64,000 bases of DNA from Bifidobacterium angulatum DSM 20098 = JCM 7096. GTDB taxonomy: Bacteria > Actinomycetota > Actinomycetes > Actinomycetales > Bifidobacteriaceae. Location: NCBI RefSeq assembly GCF_001025155.1, contig NZ_AP012322.1, positions 496,001 to 560,000 of the forward strand. The letters are read 5' to 3'. The notes under the pieces were generated by a model. The model did no database searches. It was given only the letters and a program-made list of their open reading frames with translations, and had not been told where the DNA came from. Made by a program: the position numbers and the translations under genes. This document shows, piece after piece, positions 54,901 through 63,589 of this stretch. Each line of letters starts with the position of its first letter. Position 1 is the stretch's first letter.

Positions 54901-56004
54901 ATGGCAGCAAACAATGAAAGCGCAGTGCTGTTCGATCAGCCGGGTCCTAAGGGCCGCAAAACCATCCGTATCATCAATTGGATCGCAGGTATCATCTTCG
55001 CCATCGTCGTGGTGCTGATCCTGATGCGTCTGCATAATCCGCCGGACGGAGAAAACCAGCTGAGCTGGGAGCTGTGGAAACCGGCGCTCGACCCCGAGGC
55101 GTGGACGGACTTCTACCTGCCGGGCCTGTGGGCCACGATCCGAGCCTCCCTGCTGGCCGTGGTGGGCGCAGTGGTGTTCGGCCTGGTGTTCGGTATCGGG
55201 CGTCTGATGCCGAACCCGCTGGTCCGTGTGGTTTCCGGCGCGATTGTCGAATTCGCGCGAGCAGTGCCCGTGCTGCTCATGATGATCTTCTTCTGGCGCT
55301 GGTTCGCCTTCGTCGGCCTGCCCAGCCCCGCCTACTGGTCGGTCGTACTCGCCCTGATAATCTACAACGGTTCGGTTGTGGCCGAGCTGGTGCGTTCCGG
55401 CGTGGGCAATCTGCCCGATGGTCAGCGTGAGGCATCGCTTGCGCTGGGACTTACGCAGACCCAGTCGCTGATGCAGATCGAAGTGCCGCAGGCCATCGTT
55501 GCCATGCTGCCGGCCGCCGTCACCCAGCTGGTCGTGGTGCTCAAGGACACCGCACTCGGTTCCATCATCATGTACACCGATCTGCTGCAGCAGTCCCGTC
55601 GACTCGGCTCCATGTACTTCAACATTCTCCAGACGCTGGTCGTGGCCGGTGTGATCTACTTCATCGCCTGCTGGCTGCTGTCGCGACTGGCCGAATGGCT
55701 GCCGTCCAGACTCCAGCAGCACACCGCCGCGCCGACCGAGCCCGAGCCGGTGGCGCCGATCGCGGCGGGCGACCCCTCCAACGTCAACCAGATCGCCGTG
55801 GCCAAGGAGGTCGAGGAGCTGCCGCTCGGCGGCACCGATCGCCAATACCATGTGCATCATCGCGGCACCAACGCCTCCATCCACCAGTGGAGGCAGACCA
55901 AATACGTGCAGGGGTACGATGCGACGCACCCCGAATCGCAGGAGGAAGCCGACAAGGAGAAGCATTTCAGGCTTCACCACAGGAAGAGCGACGAGGAAGA
56001 GTGA
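54901..56004 (+). CDS. gluD: Glutamate ABC transporter permease with a long charged C-terminal tail
   Basis: A 367-residue permease; relatives are about 270. Membrane core to about residue 265 with FARAVPVLLMMIFF and the EAA loop LPDGQREASLALGLTQTQSLMQIEVPQ (about 165-191). The last ~100 residues are cytoplasmic, Pro/Glu then His/Arg/Glu rich (ending HFRLHHRKSDEEE). The tail is not part of the transporter fold. Confidence 0.9.
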   Translation: MAANNESAVLFDQPGPKGRKTIRIINWIAGIIFAIVVVLILMRLHNPPDGENQLSWELWKPALDPEAWTDFYLPGLWATIRASLLAVVGAVVFGLVFGIGRLMPNPLVRVVSGAIVEFARAVPVLLMMIFFWRWFAFVGLPSPAYWSVVLALIIYNGSVVAELVRSGVGNLPDGQREASLALGLTQTQSLMQIEVPQAIVAMLPAAVTQLVVVLKDTALGSIIMYTDLLQQSRRLGSMYFNILQTLVVAGVIYFIACWLLSRLAEWLPSRLQQHTAAPTEPEPVAPIAAGDPSNVNQIAVAKEVEELPLGGTDRQYHVHHRGTNASIHQWRQTKYVQGYDATHPESQEEADKEKHFRLHHRKSDEEE

Positions 56005-56024
56005 CCCTCGCGTTGCCGGCATGA

Positions 56025-56083
56025 ATCAGGCCGTTCGCGTAAAGCAGATGCCATACAGGGCAGCTTCGCGCGAACGGCCTGAT
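56025..56083 (+). terminator. Terminator after gluABCD
   Basis: Perfect 15-bp arms atcaggccgttcgcg (56025-56039) and cgcgaacggcctgat (56069-56083). Confidence 0.8.
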
Positions 56084-56237
56084 GCGTTACGGGCTTTACG
56101 TAAACGCCTTGTGCGGCATGCGGGCGAGTATACTTATGCGCGGCGATCGACCCGTATGGGCGGTCAGCCGGACACAACACAGGCGGGCAAGGGCCAAGGC
56201 GGCCAAAACCTGCCGAATAACCGCATAAAGGAATATC

Positions 56238-57881
56238 ATGACAGCATCACATGGTGCATACGGCAATGCCGATGCAACCACGGCGGCAACAAGCAACGCA
56301 GCAAGCTCTAACGGCGCGGCCAGCACGGACGAGAGTCTCAACGCCCGCGTCAGAACATCGAAATCCCCAAGACCGAACAAGTGGGGCATCATTATCGCGG
56401 CAGTCGTCGCCATCGACATCATCGTAGGCGCGGTAGCCATATTCAACGGCCGGAATGCGCAACAGTCGGCAAACAAGGCCGACACCGTAACCATCGGACT
56501 CAAACTCGCCCCGCCCAGCCTCGACATTCGCCGCCAATCCGGATCGGCCATCGAACAGGTGCTCATCGGCAACGTGTACGAGGGACTTGTCAGCCGAGAC
56601 TCCGACAATGCCGTACAGCCCGGTCTGGCAAAAAGCTGGGACATCTCCACAGACGGCACAACCTATACCTTCCATCTCAACCGGAACATGACCTTCTCCA
56701 ATGGGGATGTGCTTGATGCCGACGACGTGGCATGGTCCATCAACCAGTTGAAGGAGAAGCAATACTACAACGCCAACCAGGTGGAAAGCCTGAGCAAGGC
56801 CGAAGCGCTTGACGCGAACACCGTGCGAATCACCCTCAGCTCCCCGGACTCCAACCTGCTGTGGTACCTGACCGGGCGCCCGGGCCTGGTGTTCGACAAG
56901 GACGCCACCTATAACGCGAAGACCCAGGCCGTGGGCTCCGGCCCATACACCGTGGAATCCTTCGATTCCGCCAGCAAGATGGTGCTTAAGGCCAACCCGA
57001 AATATTGGGGCACCGCGCACAAGCCGGCCACGCAGCATGTGGTCATCGACTTCATCACCGATGACAACGCCGCCGTCAACGCGCTGAAAAGCGGCGATGT
57101 GGACGTGCTCTCCCCAGTGAACGCGACCTTGGCGAAATCCCTTGACACCCACACCTACCATGTCTCCGCGTCCGATGGCAGCGACAAATTCGTGCTCGCC
57201 TTCAACTGCGCGAACAAGAAACTCGCCGACAAGCGCGTGCGCCAGGCCATCCGTTACGGCATCAACCACAAGGAGATCATCGCCTCCCGCGGCGGAGTCG
57301 ACACTGCACTCGGCGGGCCGATCCCATCCGTCGACCCCGGCTACGAGGATCTGACCGGCCTCTACCCCTACGACGTGGCCAAAGCGAAAAACCTCATGAC
57401 ACAAGCCGGATACTCCACCGATCATCCGCTCGAACTCACACTGACCTACGCCAACACCTACGGCACCGAACTGGGCGACCAGCTCAAAAGCCAGCTCGCC
57501 GCAATCGGCATCGACCTCAACATCAACTATGTGGAATTCTCCACCTGGCTGCAGGACGTGCACGCCAACGGCGACTATGAGCTTTCGCTCGTCGACCATG
57601 CCGAAAGCCATGACTTCTACAAGTGGACCACGCCCGAATACTACTACCACTACGACAACAAGGACGTGCAGGCGCTGTACGCCAAGGCGCTCGCCGCCAC
57701 CGACGAGAAGGAAAGCGACGAATACCTCAAGCAGGCGGCGAAAACCGTCAGCGAAGACGCTCCGGCCGACTGGCTGTTCGGCTACCGTGTGACCGTGGCG
57801 TACAACAAGGGAGTCAAGGGATTCCCCGACAAGCTCAGCCAGACAGTACTGCCGCTATGGCAGATCTCCAAGGCGGAATGA
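56238..57881 (+). CDS. ABC transporter substrate-binding protein, family 5 (peptide/nickel type), membrane anchored
   Basis: A 547-residue DppA/NikA-type binding protein. Residues 1-48 are Ala/Ser/Asn rich and cytoplasmic, 49-70 form one membrane segment (WGIIIAAVVAIDIIVGAVAIF); there is no lipobox. The binding domain starts VTIGLKLAPPSLDIRRQSGSAIEQVLIGNVYEGLV and includes DADDVAWSINQLK, GSGPYTV and RVRQAIRYGINHKEII, all family landmarks. First of five tightly packed genes. The ligand (peptide, nickel or other) cannot be determined. Confidence 0.87.
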   Translation: MTASHGAYGNADATTAATSNAASSNGAASTDESLNARVRTSKSPRPNKWGIIIAAVVAIDIIVGAVAIFNGRNAQQSANKADTVTIGLKLAPPSLDIRRQSGSAIEQVLIGNVYEGLVSRDSDNAVQPGLAKSWDISTDGTTYTFHLNRNMTFSNGDVLDADDVAWSINQLKEKQYYNANQVESLSKAEALDANTVRITLSSPDSNLLWYLTGRPGLVFDKDATYNAKTQAVGSGPYTVESFDSASKMVLKANPKYWGTAHKPATQHVVIDFITDDNAAVNALKSGDVDVLSPVNATLAKSLDTHTYHVSASDGSDKFVLAFNCANKKLADKRVRQAIRYGINHKEIIASRGGVDTALGGPIPSVDPGYEDLTGLYPYDVAKAKNLMTQAGYSTDHPLELTLTYANTYGTELGDQLKSQLAAIGIDLNINYVEFSTWLQDVHANGDYELSLVDHAESHDFYKWTTPEYYYHYDNKDVQALYAKALAATDEKESDEYLKQAAKTVSEDAPADWLFGYRVTVAYNKGVKGFPDKLSQTVLPLWQISKAE

Positions 57882-57882
57882 T

Positions 57883-58860
57883 ATGAGATTCGTGGCCAAA
57901 CGGCTGCTGCTGTTCATAGCGGCATTGGTGGGATTGTCGATACTGGTGTTTCTGGCATTGCGTGTACTCCCCGGTGACGTTGCAGCCGTAATGGCCGGAA
58001 CGAACGCGACCGCGGCCCGTATCGCCGCACTGCGGACGCAGATGGGACTCGACAGGCCGCTGCCCGTACAATACGCCGACTGGCTTGGCGGACTGCTGCA
58101 TGGCGATCTTGGCATATCCGCCATCAGCGGCAGATCGGTCGTCTCGCAGGTCGGCGCCCGGGCGGCGGTCACGTTCCCTCTTATCATGCTCAGCCTTGCC
58201 ATAGCCCTGCTGATCGGATTGCCGCTTGGCTGTGCTGCCGTCATCACCAGGAACAGGCGGTGTCGGGGGCTGTTCCATGTGCTTGCCATTGTCGGAGGTG
58301 CTGTTCCGGCGTTATGGAGCGGACTGCTGCTGATCCTGCTGTTCTCACACGGCTCGGGACTGCTGGGGCTGTTCCCCTCGCAGGGTTTTCCGAACGATGG
58401 CTGGAAGGATTGCGGGCGGGCCATGGCGTCGCTCGTGCTTCCGGCATTGGCCACCGGCATCACCGCCGGTGCGGGGATCATGCGCTATACGCGTGCCGCG
58501 TTGGGCGATGCCGCGCAATCCCAGGCCGTAAGCATGGCCATGGCATGCGGCATGACGCGCAGGCAGGCGCTGCTGCGCGTAGGCCTGCGACTGTCAATGC
58601 CGCAGCTGGTGTCGGTTATCGGATTGACCTTCGCCCAAATGATAACGGGCGTGATGGTGGTCGAGAACCTGTTTGCCCTGCCGGGGCTGGGGTCGATGCT
58701 CATCACCGATGTGGGCAATCGTGATCTGATCGCGGTGCAGAGCGAACTGTTCCTGCTGGCAGCGTTCTTCCTGCTATTGGGATTGGCGGTCGATATGGCG
58801 CATCATGCGCTCGATCCGAGACTGAACACCGCTTCCGACGACATACAGGAGGTGCTGTGA
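57883..58860 (+). CDS. ABC transporter permease, DppB/NikB type
   Basis: A 325-residue permease with six hydrophobic segments: N-terminal LLLFIAALVGLSILVFLALRVLPGD, a periplasmic loop with RIAALRTQMGLDRPLPVQYADWLGG, and the EAA loop with ALGDAAQSQAVSMAMACGMTRRQALLRVGLR. Starts 1 nt after the binding-protein stop; its stop overlaps the next start (TGATG). Confidence 0.9.
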   Translation: MRFVAKRLLLFIAALVGLSILVFLALRVLPGDVAAVMAGTNATAARIAALRTQMGLDRPLPVQYADWLGGLLHGDLGISAISGRSVVSQVGARAAVTFPLIMLSLAIALLIGLPLGCAAVITRNRRCRGLFHVLAIVGGAVPALWSGLLLILLFSHGSGLLGLFPSQGFPNDGWKDCGRAMASLVLPALATGITAGAGIMRYTRAALGDAAQSQAVSMAMACGMTRRQALLRVGLRLSMPQLVSVIGLTFAQMITGVMVVENLFALPGLGSMLITDVGNRDLIAVQSELFLLAAFFLLLGLAVDMAHHALDPRLNTASDDIQEVL

Positions 58861-59717
58861 TGTCGGCCACTCGTGTGGTTATGCGTTCGATGTGGCGCAA
58901 GGCCAGTGGAAAATATGCGTTGATCATGCTCGGCCTGTGGGTGCTGGTTTCGCTGATTTCGCTGGTGTGGACGCCTTACGCGCTACTTGAGACGGACGGA
59001 TTCCACGCATGGGCTTCGCCCATGGCCGCGCATCCGTTGGGAACCGATGGCGTTGGCGCCGACGTGCTGAGCTGGCTGATGGCCGGTTCGCGCACGAATC
59101 TTGCAATCGCATCGCTTACCGTAGTCGTGGCCGGAATATTCGGATTGGCGTTGGTGGCCGCCATGGTGTCACGCCATACCGCGCTGCGATCCACGTCGGT
59201 GGTGGTGGTCGATGCGCTGATCTCGATACCGACGGTGCTGATCGCATTGATGTTGTCGGTGCCGTTTGGCGCTTCCGCGGCGGTGATCGTGGCCGCATGC
59301 GGATTCGCCTACGGATTGAATCTGGCACGCATCGTAAGACCTGCGGCCATACTCGCCGCGCGTTCGCAGTATGTGGAGTCGGCGGTATGGTCCGGCGCTT
59401 CGGGGGCGCGCGTGTTCGTCAGGCATATTATGCCGAACGTGATGCCGGTGCTGCTGGTGCAGTTGTCGATGAGTGCAGGGACGTCGATACTGGCTGAGGC
59501 TGGCCTGACCTATCTTGGCGTCGGCGTGGGTGCCGGCGTACCCAGTTGGGGGCATTCCCTCGCCACATCCGTACGATTCATCAGCATCTACCCGCTGACC
59601 GTGCTATGGCCGGGACTGATCGTCACGATGACGGTGATCGCGCTGCATCTGTTCGGCGACGCACTGCGCGACGCCATCGACCCGTTGACCAATCCTGAGC
59701 TGAGGGAGGCGGCATGA
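58860..59717 (+). CDS. ABC transporter permease, DppC/NikC type
   Basis: A 285-residue permease: HPLGTDGVGADVLSWLMAGSRTNLAIA is the family's extracellular/TM1 signature and RSQYVESAVWSGASGARVFVRHIMPNVMPVL the EAA loop. ATG 58860 is favoured; GTG 58857 is adjacent. Overlaps the downstream ATPase gene by 4 nt. Confidence 0.9.
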   Translation: MSATRVVMRSMWRKASGKYALIMLGLWVLVSLISLVWTPYALLETDGFHAWASPMAAHPLGTDGVGADVLSWLMAGSRTNLAIASLTVVVAGIFGLALVAAMVSRHTALRSTSVVVVDALISIPTVLIALMLSVPFGASAAVIVAACGFAYGLNLARIVRPAAILAARSQYVESAVWSGASGARVFVRHIMPNVMPVLLVQLSMSAGTSILAEAGLTYLGVGVGAGVPSWGHSLATSVRFISIYPLTVLWPGLIVTMTVIALHLFGDALRDAIDPLTNPELREAA

Positions 59718-60580
59718 GCATCGAGATTCGTGGGCTGACCATCACCATCGGCGACAAACCCATTGTGCGCGATGTGTGCATGGACATCGCCGACGGTGAG
59801 CGCATCGGTCTGGTCGGTTCCTCCGGCTCGGGCAAATCCATGATCGCCAAAGCCCTGATGGGGTTGCTGCCCGACACGGCGCGGGTGAGCGGTTCCATCA
59901 TGGCTGGCGGCAGGCAACTGATCGGGTTGGACGATACCGCCATGGCCGATCTGCGCGGGCGTTATATGGGCATGGTGTTCCAGAATCCGGCGGCAGCGCT
60001 CAATCCCGTGATGACGGTTGCACAGCAGGTCGGTCTGCCGCTGTACCTGCACTACGATCTGTCGCTTGACGAGCGTCTTGATCGTGTCAAGGCGATGCTT
60101 GACAAAGTGGGGCTTTCCCAGGATGCACTGCTGAAATACCCGCATCAGCTTTCCGGCGGGCAGCAGCAGCGCGTCGGCATCGCCACCGCGTTGATCACCT
60201 CGCCGCGATTCATCATCGCCGACGAGCCGACCACGGCATTGGATTCGATCACGCAACGTCAGATCGTCGACCTGCTGACGTCGCTGGTCGACGATGCCGG
60301 CGCGTCCATGCTGTTCATCACCCATGATTTCGCGGTGCTCGCACGCGCCACTACGCGCTGCTCTGTGCTGGACGGCGGTTCGATCGCCGAAACAGGCACG
60401 ACCGCAAGCCTATTGCGGGAACCGGCAAGCGAGCCTGCGCAGCGCCTTGTCGCCGCGGCCAGGCAACTTACGCTGTCACGTGACGGCGGCATCGGCGACG
60501 GTGACGTCGGAAGTCAGGAATCCACGGGAGTGGAATCCGGTGATAGGACGATCGTGAGGAAAGACGGCGGCGATGAATGA
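59714..60580 (+). CDS. ABC transporter ATP-binding protein, DppD/NikD type
   Basis: A 288-residue ATPase: Walker A GSSGSGKSM, Q-loop VFQNPAAALNP, signature [12 protein letters not shown], Walker B FIIADEPTTALD, H-loop ITHDFAV. It lacks the ~80-residue oligopeptide-transporter C-terminal domain with Fe-S cysteines of DppD, so it is nearer the shorter NikD form. Overlaps the next gene by 8 nt. Confidence 0.9.
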   Translation: MSIEIRGLTITIGDKPIVRDVCMDIADGERIGLVGSSGSGKSMIAKALMGLLPDTARVSGSIMAGGRQLIGLDDTAMADLRGRYMGMVFQNPAAALNPVMTVAQQVGLPLYLHYDLSLDERLDRVKAMLDKVGLSQDALLKYPHQLSGGQQQRVGIATALITSPRFIIADEPTTALDSITQRQIVDLLTSLVDDAGASMLFITHDFAVLARATTRCSVLDGGSIAETGTTASLLREPASEPAQRLVAAARQLTLSRDGGIGDGDVGSQESTGVESGDRTIVRKDGGDE

Positions 60581-61352
60581 AATCGTGTTGCAGGGACGTG
60601 GCATCTGCAAAAGCTATGGGTCGAAGCGGAATCGCAGGCAGGTGCTGTTCGACGTGGACATCGAGGTGCGCAGCGGGGAGTGCCTGGCGATCATCGGTGC
60701 TTCCGGCTCGGGCAAATCGACGTTGACGCGAGTGCTGTTCGGCCTGGAATCCGCGGATTGCGGTGAGATCGCATACCGTGGCCAGACGATGGGGGAGCGG
60801 AACGATGCCGTGCGCCATATGCTGCGCGGTGAGACCGGACTGGTGTTCCAGGACCCCTTCGCCTCGCTCGACCCACGCTGGCGCGTTGCGCGTTCCGTAG
60901 AGGAGCCGTTGCGGTTGCACCATAGGGGCATGGGCGATGACGAGGCCGCTTCGCGGATCGGGCGAGCATTACGACTGGTCGGACTCGACCCGGCGGTATT
61001 CGCCGCACGGTACCCCATGGATCTATCCGGCGGGCAGGCGCAACGTGTCGCCATTGCACGTGCCATAGTGGACGATCCGGGCGTCATTCTTGCCGACGAG
61101 CCGATGAGCGCCATCGATGTGGCCGCGCGTGTACGGATCCTTGAGACCTTCCACGCCATCCGCGAGGCGAACCCGAATATGTCGCTGGTCATGGTCTCGC
61201 ACGATCTTGGCGTGGTGCAGCATATCGCCGACCGTATCGTCGTCCTGCATGACGGGCGCGTCGAGGAAAGCGGTACGACCATGGAAATACTGAAGCATCC
61301 CTGTTCCGTGTACACGCGCTCGCTTATCGAAGCCGCGTCCATGCAGGCCTGA
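60573..61352 (+). CDS. ABC transporter ATP-binding protein, DppF/NikE type
   Basis: A 259-residue ATPase: Walker A GASGSGKST, Q-loop VFQDPFASLDP, signature [14 protein letters not shown], Walker B VILADEPMSAID, H-loop VSHDLGV. Completes the five-gene importer. Short like NikE (about 260) rather than DppF (about 330). Confidence 0.9.
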   Translation: MNEIVLQGRGICKSYGSKRNRRQVLFDVDIEVRSGECLAIIGASGSGKSTLTRVLFGLESADCGEIAYRGQTMGERNDAVRHMLRGETGLVFQDPFASLDPRWRVARSVEEPLRLHHRGMGDDEAASRIGRALRLVGLDPAVFAARYPMDLSGGQAQRVAIARAIVDDPGVILADEPMSAIDVAARVRILETFHAIREANPNMSLVMVSHDLGVVQHIADRIVVLHDGRVEESGTTMEILKHPCSVYTRSLIEAASMQA

Positions 61353-61381
61353 TCGCAGGTCGGATCGATGCGAGGTAGGCG

Positions 61382-61426
61382 GCTGGGCCGGCTGAACCGA
61401 CTGGATCGCCTGAATCGGCTGAACCG
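61382..61426. repeat. Five tandem 9-bp repeats at the 3' end of the membrane-protein gene
   Basis: Plus-strand units gctgggccg, gctgaaccg, actggatcg, cctgaatcg, gctgaaccg at 61382-61390, 61391-61399, 61400-61408, 61409-61417 and 61418-61426. They fill most of the 75 bp between the convergent stops of the ATPase gene (61352) and the membrane-protein gene (61428). Confidence 0.85.
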
Positions 61427-61427
61427 A

Positions 61428-63095
61428 CTAGAACGTGAACAGTCTGCGCAACCAGTCATACAGGGCGGGATTCGAAATGTTCCAGCTTTCGCTCCGCCCC
61501 GGGGTCATAAGCCATAGCAGCTGCAAGCCGATGCCGACGATAAGCAGGGCGACAATCACGACGGTCAGCCACCGGCGCCCGTTTTCACGCGCATCCGTGT
61601 TCCACACGAACAGCAGGCACATGGTGCCGATGAGCATCAGCCATGTCATATCGCACAGGTAACGCGCGTTCACGCCGAACGGTCCGTCGATGCACGCGAT
61701 GAGGACGGCGAGAACGAGGAACGTGAATCCTATCGCACCGCACTGTGTTGCGTGGGAGTTTTGGCTGCGCCGCAGTCGAATGAAATACCGGATGGCCGCG
61801 GGCAATGCGAGCAGGCAGATCGGCGACAGCGCGACGAGTCCGCCGGCGAACTGTTCCGGAATGATGTTCCGGTTACGGAACAGGAACCCCCATGGGTTTG
61901 CCTCATCCAGTGAGAACACGTCCATGGTGTAGGGGAATTCCCTCGTGAAACCGATTGGGGTGAGGAACAGCAGGAGGACGGAATACAGGCGTGCTTTCAG
62001 ACTGACATGCCGTTGCGTCAGATCGCAGCCGGTGAGATTGTAGGCTGCTCCGAAGTCGAACGGGTTGTCGAAACGGGCCGTGTTGTATGCCATCATCGCG
62101 CAGCCGATGATGAGGAACGGCAGAATCGCCGCGATGGTGGAGAGGATGGCGTGTCTGGAACGGGTGGACAGGATATCGTGGGCTCGGATTTGCGGCCATA
62201 GGAGGATGATGCCGAATACCGCGGTGAGGATGAACGCCGGTCTGCAGGCGATGGTGAGCGCGACAAGCGTCGAACCGATGGCGATGAACGGAGTGCGCGG
62301 GGTGTGATGGCCATCGCTGGAAGAGCGTGCCCACAATGCGATGCCGGCGGGCGCGAGTGCGAGCGATGCGAGGATGGGAATCGAATAGAACCATGGGACG
62401 AGCACCAGATACGTCAATCCGGATGCCGCCACGATTGCGGTGCAGGCGAGGACCGCGAGCCATCTGGGGGTGCCATGCCAATAGCGCTTCCACAGTGTTT
62501 CGATGAGGAATATGAGCGAAGCGCATGCCAGTATCGCAAGGAACGCGCATCCTGCGGCGGTCGGCAGATCGGTTCCGGTCAGTGCTTTGAACGGCGCGAA
62601 GAGCAGGAGCGCCGGCAGCGGGCCGAAATAGCAGTAGTACCGGCCATGGTAGAAAGCCCAATCCCAGCGTGACGGATCGCCGGTTTGCGCGCCGAGGGTT
62701 CCTCTGGCCTGCTCGTCGTACAGATTATCCATGGCCGCAAGCCAATCGGGGACATGCGCGTCGATCCAGGTTCTGCCATGCAGGAACGCGTCGGCGAGCT
62801 GCTGGTACTGCGAACGGTCCACGAGGAAGGTGCCACCTTGGTATTGCAGGGTGTACACGCTATCGGAAGGATGCGTGGACACCGTCAGCAGTACGAGAAT
62901 CGTCGACATCACTGCCCAGAGAACCACGAAAGGCGTCCATGCGCGATGGCGTTTGCGGTTGGTGTGATCGGTGCGGTCGATGCAATCGGTGTGATCGGTG
63001 CGATCGGCTTCCGGCGTGAGCGGGGAACGGCCGTTGTTCCCCGTCGACGGTCGTACTCGATGTGTGGGGAATATGAAAGAGGTTCCTCTATGCAT
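61428..63095 (-). CDS. Polytopic membrane protein, possibly GT-C-type glycosyltransferase
   Basis: A 555-residue protein with about ten or more hydrophobic segments. A cytoplasmic N terminus of ~55 residues carries a D-x-T tripeptide repeat (TDHTDCIDRTDHT). The first extracellular loop (about 80-145) includes WDWAFYHGRYYCYFGPLPALLLFAPF, a pattern I associate with large membrane proteins of the GT-C superfamily, and a short DxxYDEQARGT acidic region. Start uncertain: ATG 63095 has no good ribosome site and the frame stays open upstream to 63287. Likely role in cell-surface glycan assembly is an inference. Confidence 0.6.
   Translation of the reverse strand: MHRGTSFIFPTHRVRPSTGNNGRSPLTPEADRTDHTDCIDRTDHTNRKRHRAWTPFVVLWAVMSTILVLLTVSTHPSDSVYTLQYQGGTFLVDRSQYQQLADAFLHGRTWIDAHVPDWLAAMDNLYDEQARGTLGAQTGDPSRWDWAFYHGRYYCYFGPLPALLLFAPFKALTGTDLPTAAGCAFLAILACASLIFLIETLWKRYWHGTPRWLAVLACTAIVAASGLTYLVLVPWFYSIPILASLALAPAGIALWARSSSDGHHTPRTPFIAIGSTLVALTIACRPAFILTAVFGIILLWPQIRAHDILSTRSRHAILSTIAAILPFLIIGCAMMAYNTARFDNPFDFGAAYNLTGCDLTQRHVSLKARLYSVLLLFLTPIGFTREFPYTMDVFSLDEANPWGFLFRNRNIIPEQFAGGLVALSPICLLALPAAIRYFIRLRRSQNSHATQCGAIGFTFLVLAVLIACIDGPFGVNARYLCDMTWLMLIGTMCLLFVWNTDARENGRRWLTVVIVALLIVGIGLQLLWLMTPGRSESWNISNPALYDWLRRLFTF
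62961..63005. repeat. Five in-frame tandem 9-bp repeats encoding D-x-T tripeptides
   Basis: ggtgtgatc, ggtgcggtc, gatgcaatc, ggtgtgatc, ggtgcgatc at 62961-62969, 62970-62978, 62979-62987, 62988-62996 and 62997-63005. On the minus strand these encode Asp-Arg-Thr, Asp-His-Thr, Asp-Cys-Ile, Asp-Arg-Thr, Asp-His-Thr in the N-terminal cytoplasmic part of the membrane protein. Confidence 0.85.
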
Positions 63096-63263
63096 AATTG
63101 CACTGTATATCACGTAGACGCGATGATATCCGGTGGGGTGTTGGGCGCTGCGAAGGCTGTTATATTGCAGGTTATTGGGGACGGAACAAGCCCGTTCCAG
63201 GAAGCTGATACGGTTCGGATGTCCGCATGATGAACGCGGGTGACATGCCGATGTCCGGGGGAG

Positions 63264-63279
63264 TGGTAATGTAAGCCAC
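63264..63279 (+). promoter_or_regulatory. Extended -10 promoter of the cysteine leader
   Basis: tggtaatgt at 63264-63272 is a TGn extended -10 with hexamer taatgt (63267-63272). Seven nt then lead to ATG 63280, so transcription should start at or next to that ATG. A weak tgacat (63241-63246) is 20 nt upstream. The rest of 63096-63263 shows no gene. Confidence 0.6.
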
Positions 63280-63312
63280 ATGTTCAATCGCTCTTGTTGT
63301 TGCTGTCGCTAA
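63280..63312 (+). CDS. Leaderless cysteine-rich leader peptide MFNRSCCCCR
   Basis: A 10-codon ORF: atg ttc aat cgc tct tgt tgt tgc tgt cgc taa, with four consecutive Cys codons just before the end. It sits 277 nt upstream of the cysteine synthase/CBS gene, and an extended -10 places transcription start at its ATG. Known precedent: polycysteine leaderless uORFs in mycobacteria make ribosome progress, and so downstream operon expression, respond to charged Cys-tRNA. A hairpin can form right after it. Function here is inferred. Confidence 0.75.
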   Translation: MFNRSCCCCR

Positions 63313-63341
63313 CCAACCGCCCGAGGGGGCGCGTGGTTCAT
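63311..63341 (+). promoter_or_regulatory. Putative attenuator hairpin overlapping the leader-peptide stop
   Basis: aaccaaccgccc pairs imperfectly with ggggcgcgtggtt immediately after the uORF stop (aacca with tggtt, cgccc with gggcg, small bulges). A ribosome stalled at the Cys codons would alter its folding. Further palindromes occur at 63363-63376 (acattc/gaatgt) and near 63495-63510 (aacagg/cctgtt). No other gene is seen in 63342-63589; a 31-codon frame from ATG 63373 is not supported. Confidence 0.45.
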
Positions 63342-63589
63342 CGACGCATAACTTGAGATAGGACATTCCAGAATGTTCGGCGTGGTCGCCAGAACTTCGA
63401 TTTTCCGGATTCCCGTAACGTATCGGCATGATCGCCAACCTTCGGCATACCGTAACCGTATACGGTGATCCTCGCACAAACGCGAAAATCCCAACAGGTC
63501 CTGTTTCAACCGCTGCACATGACGACGCGGCTTCCCGGGAGTGCATCCCAACCGAATCCCCGAAACCGCAAAGCCCCAAAGGAAACGTC

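Noticed and set aside
63373..63468. A second uORF (31 codons) in the cysK leader
   Set aside because: No ribosome site, no codon run of interest, and the sequence is better explained as palindromic leader RNA.
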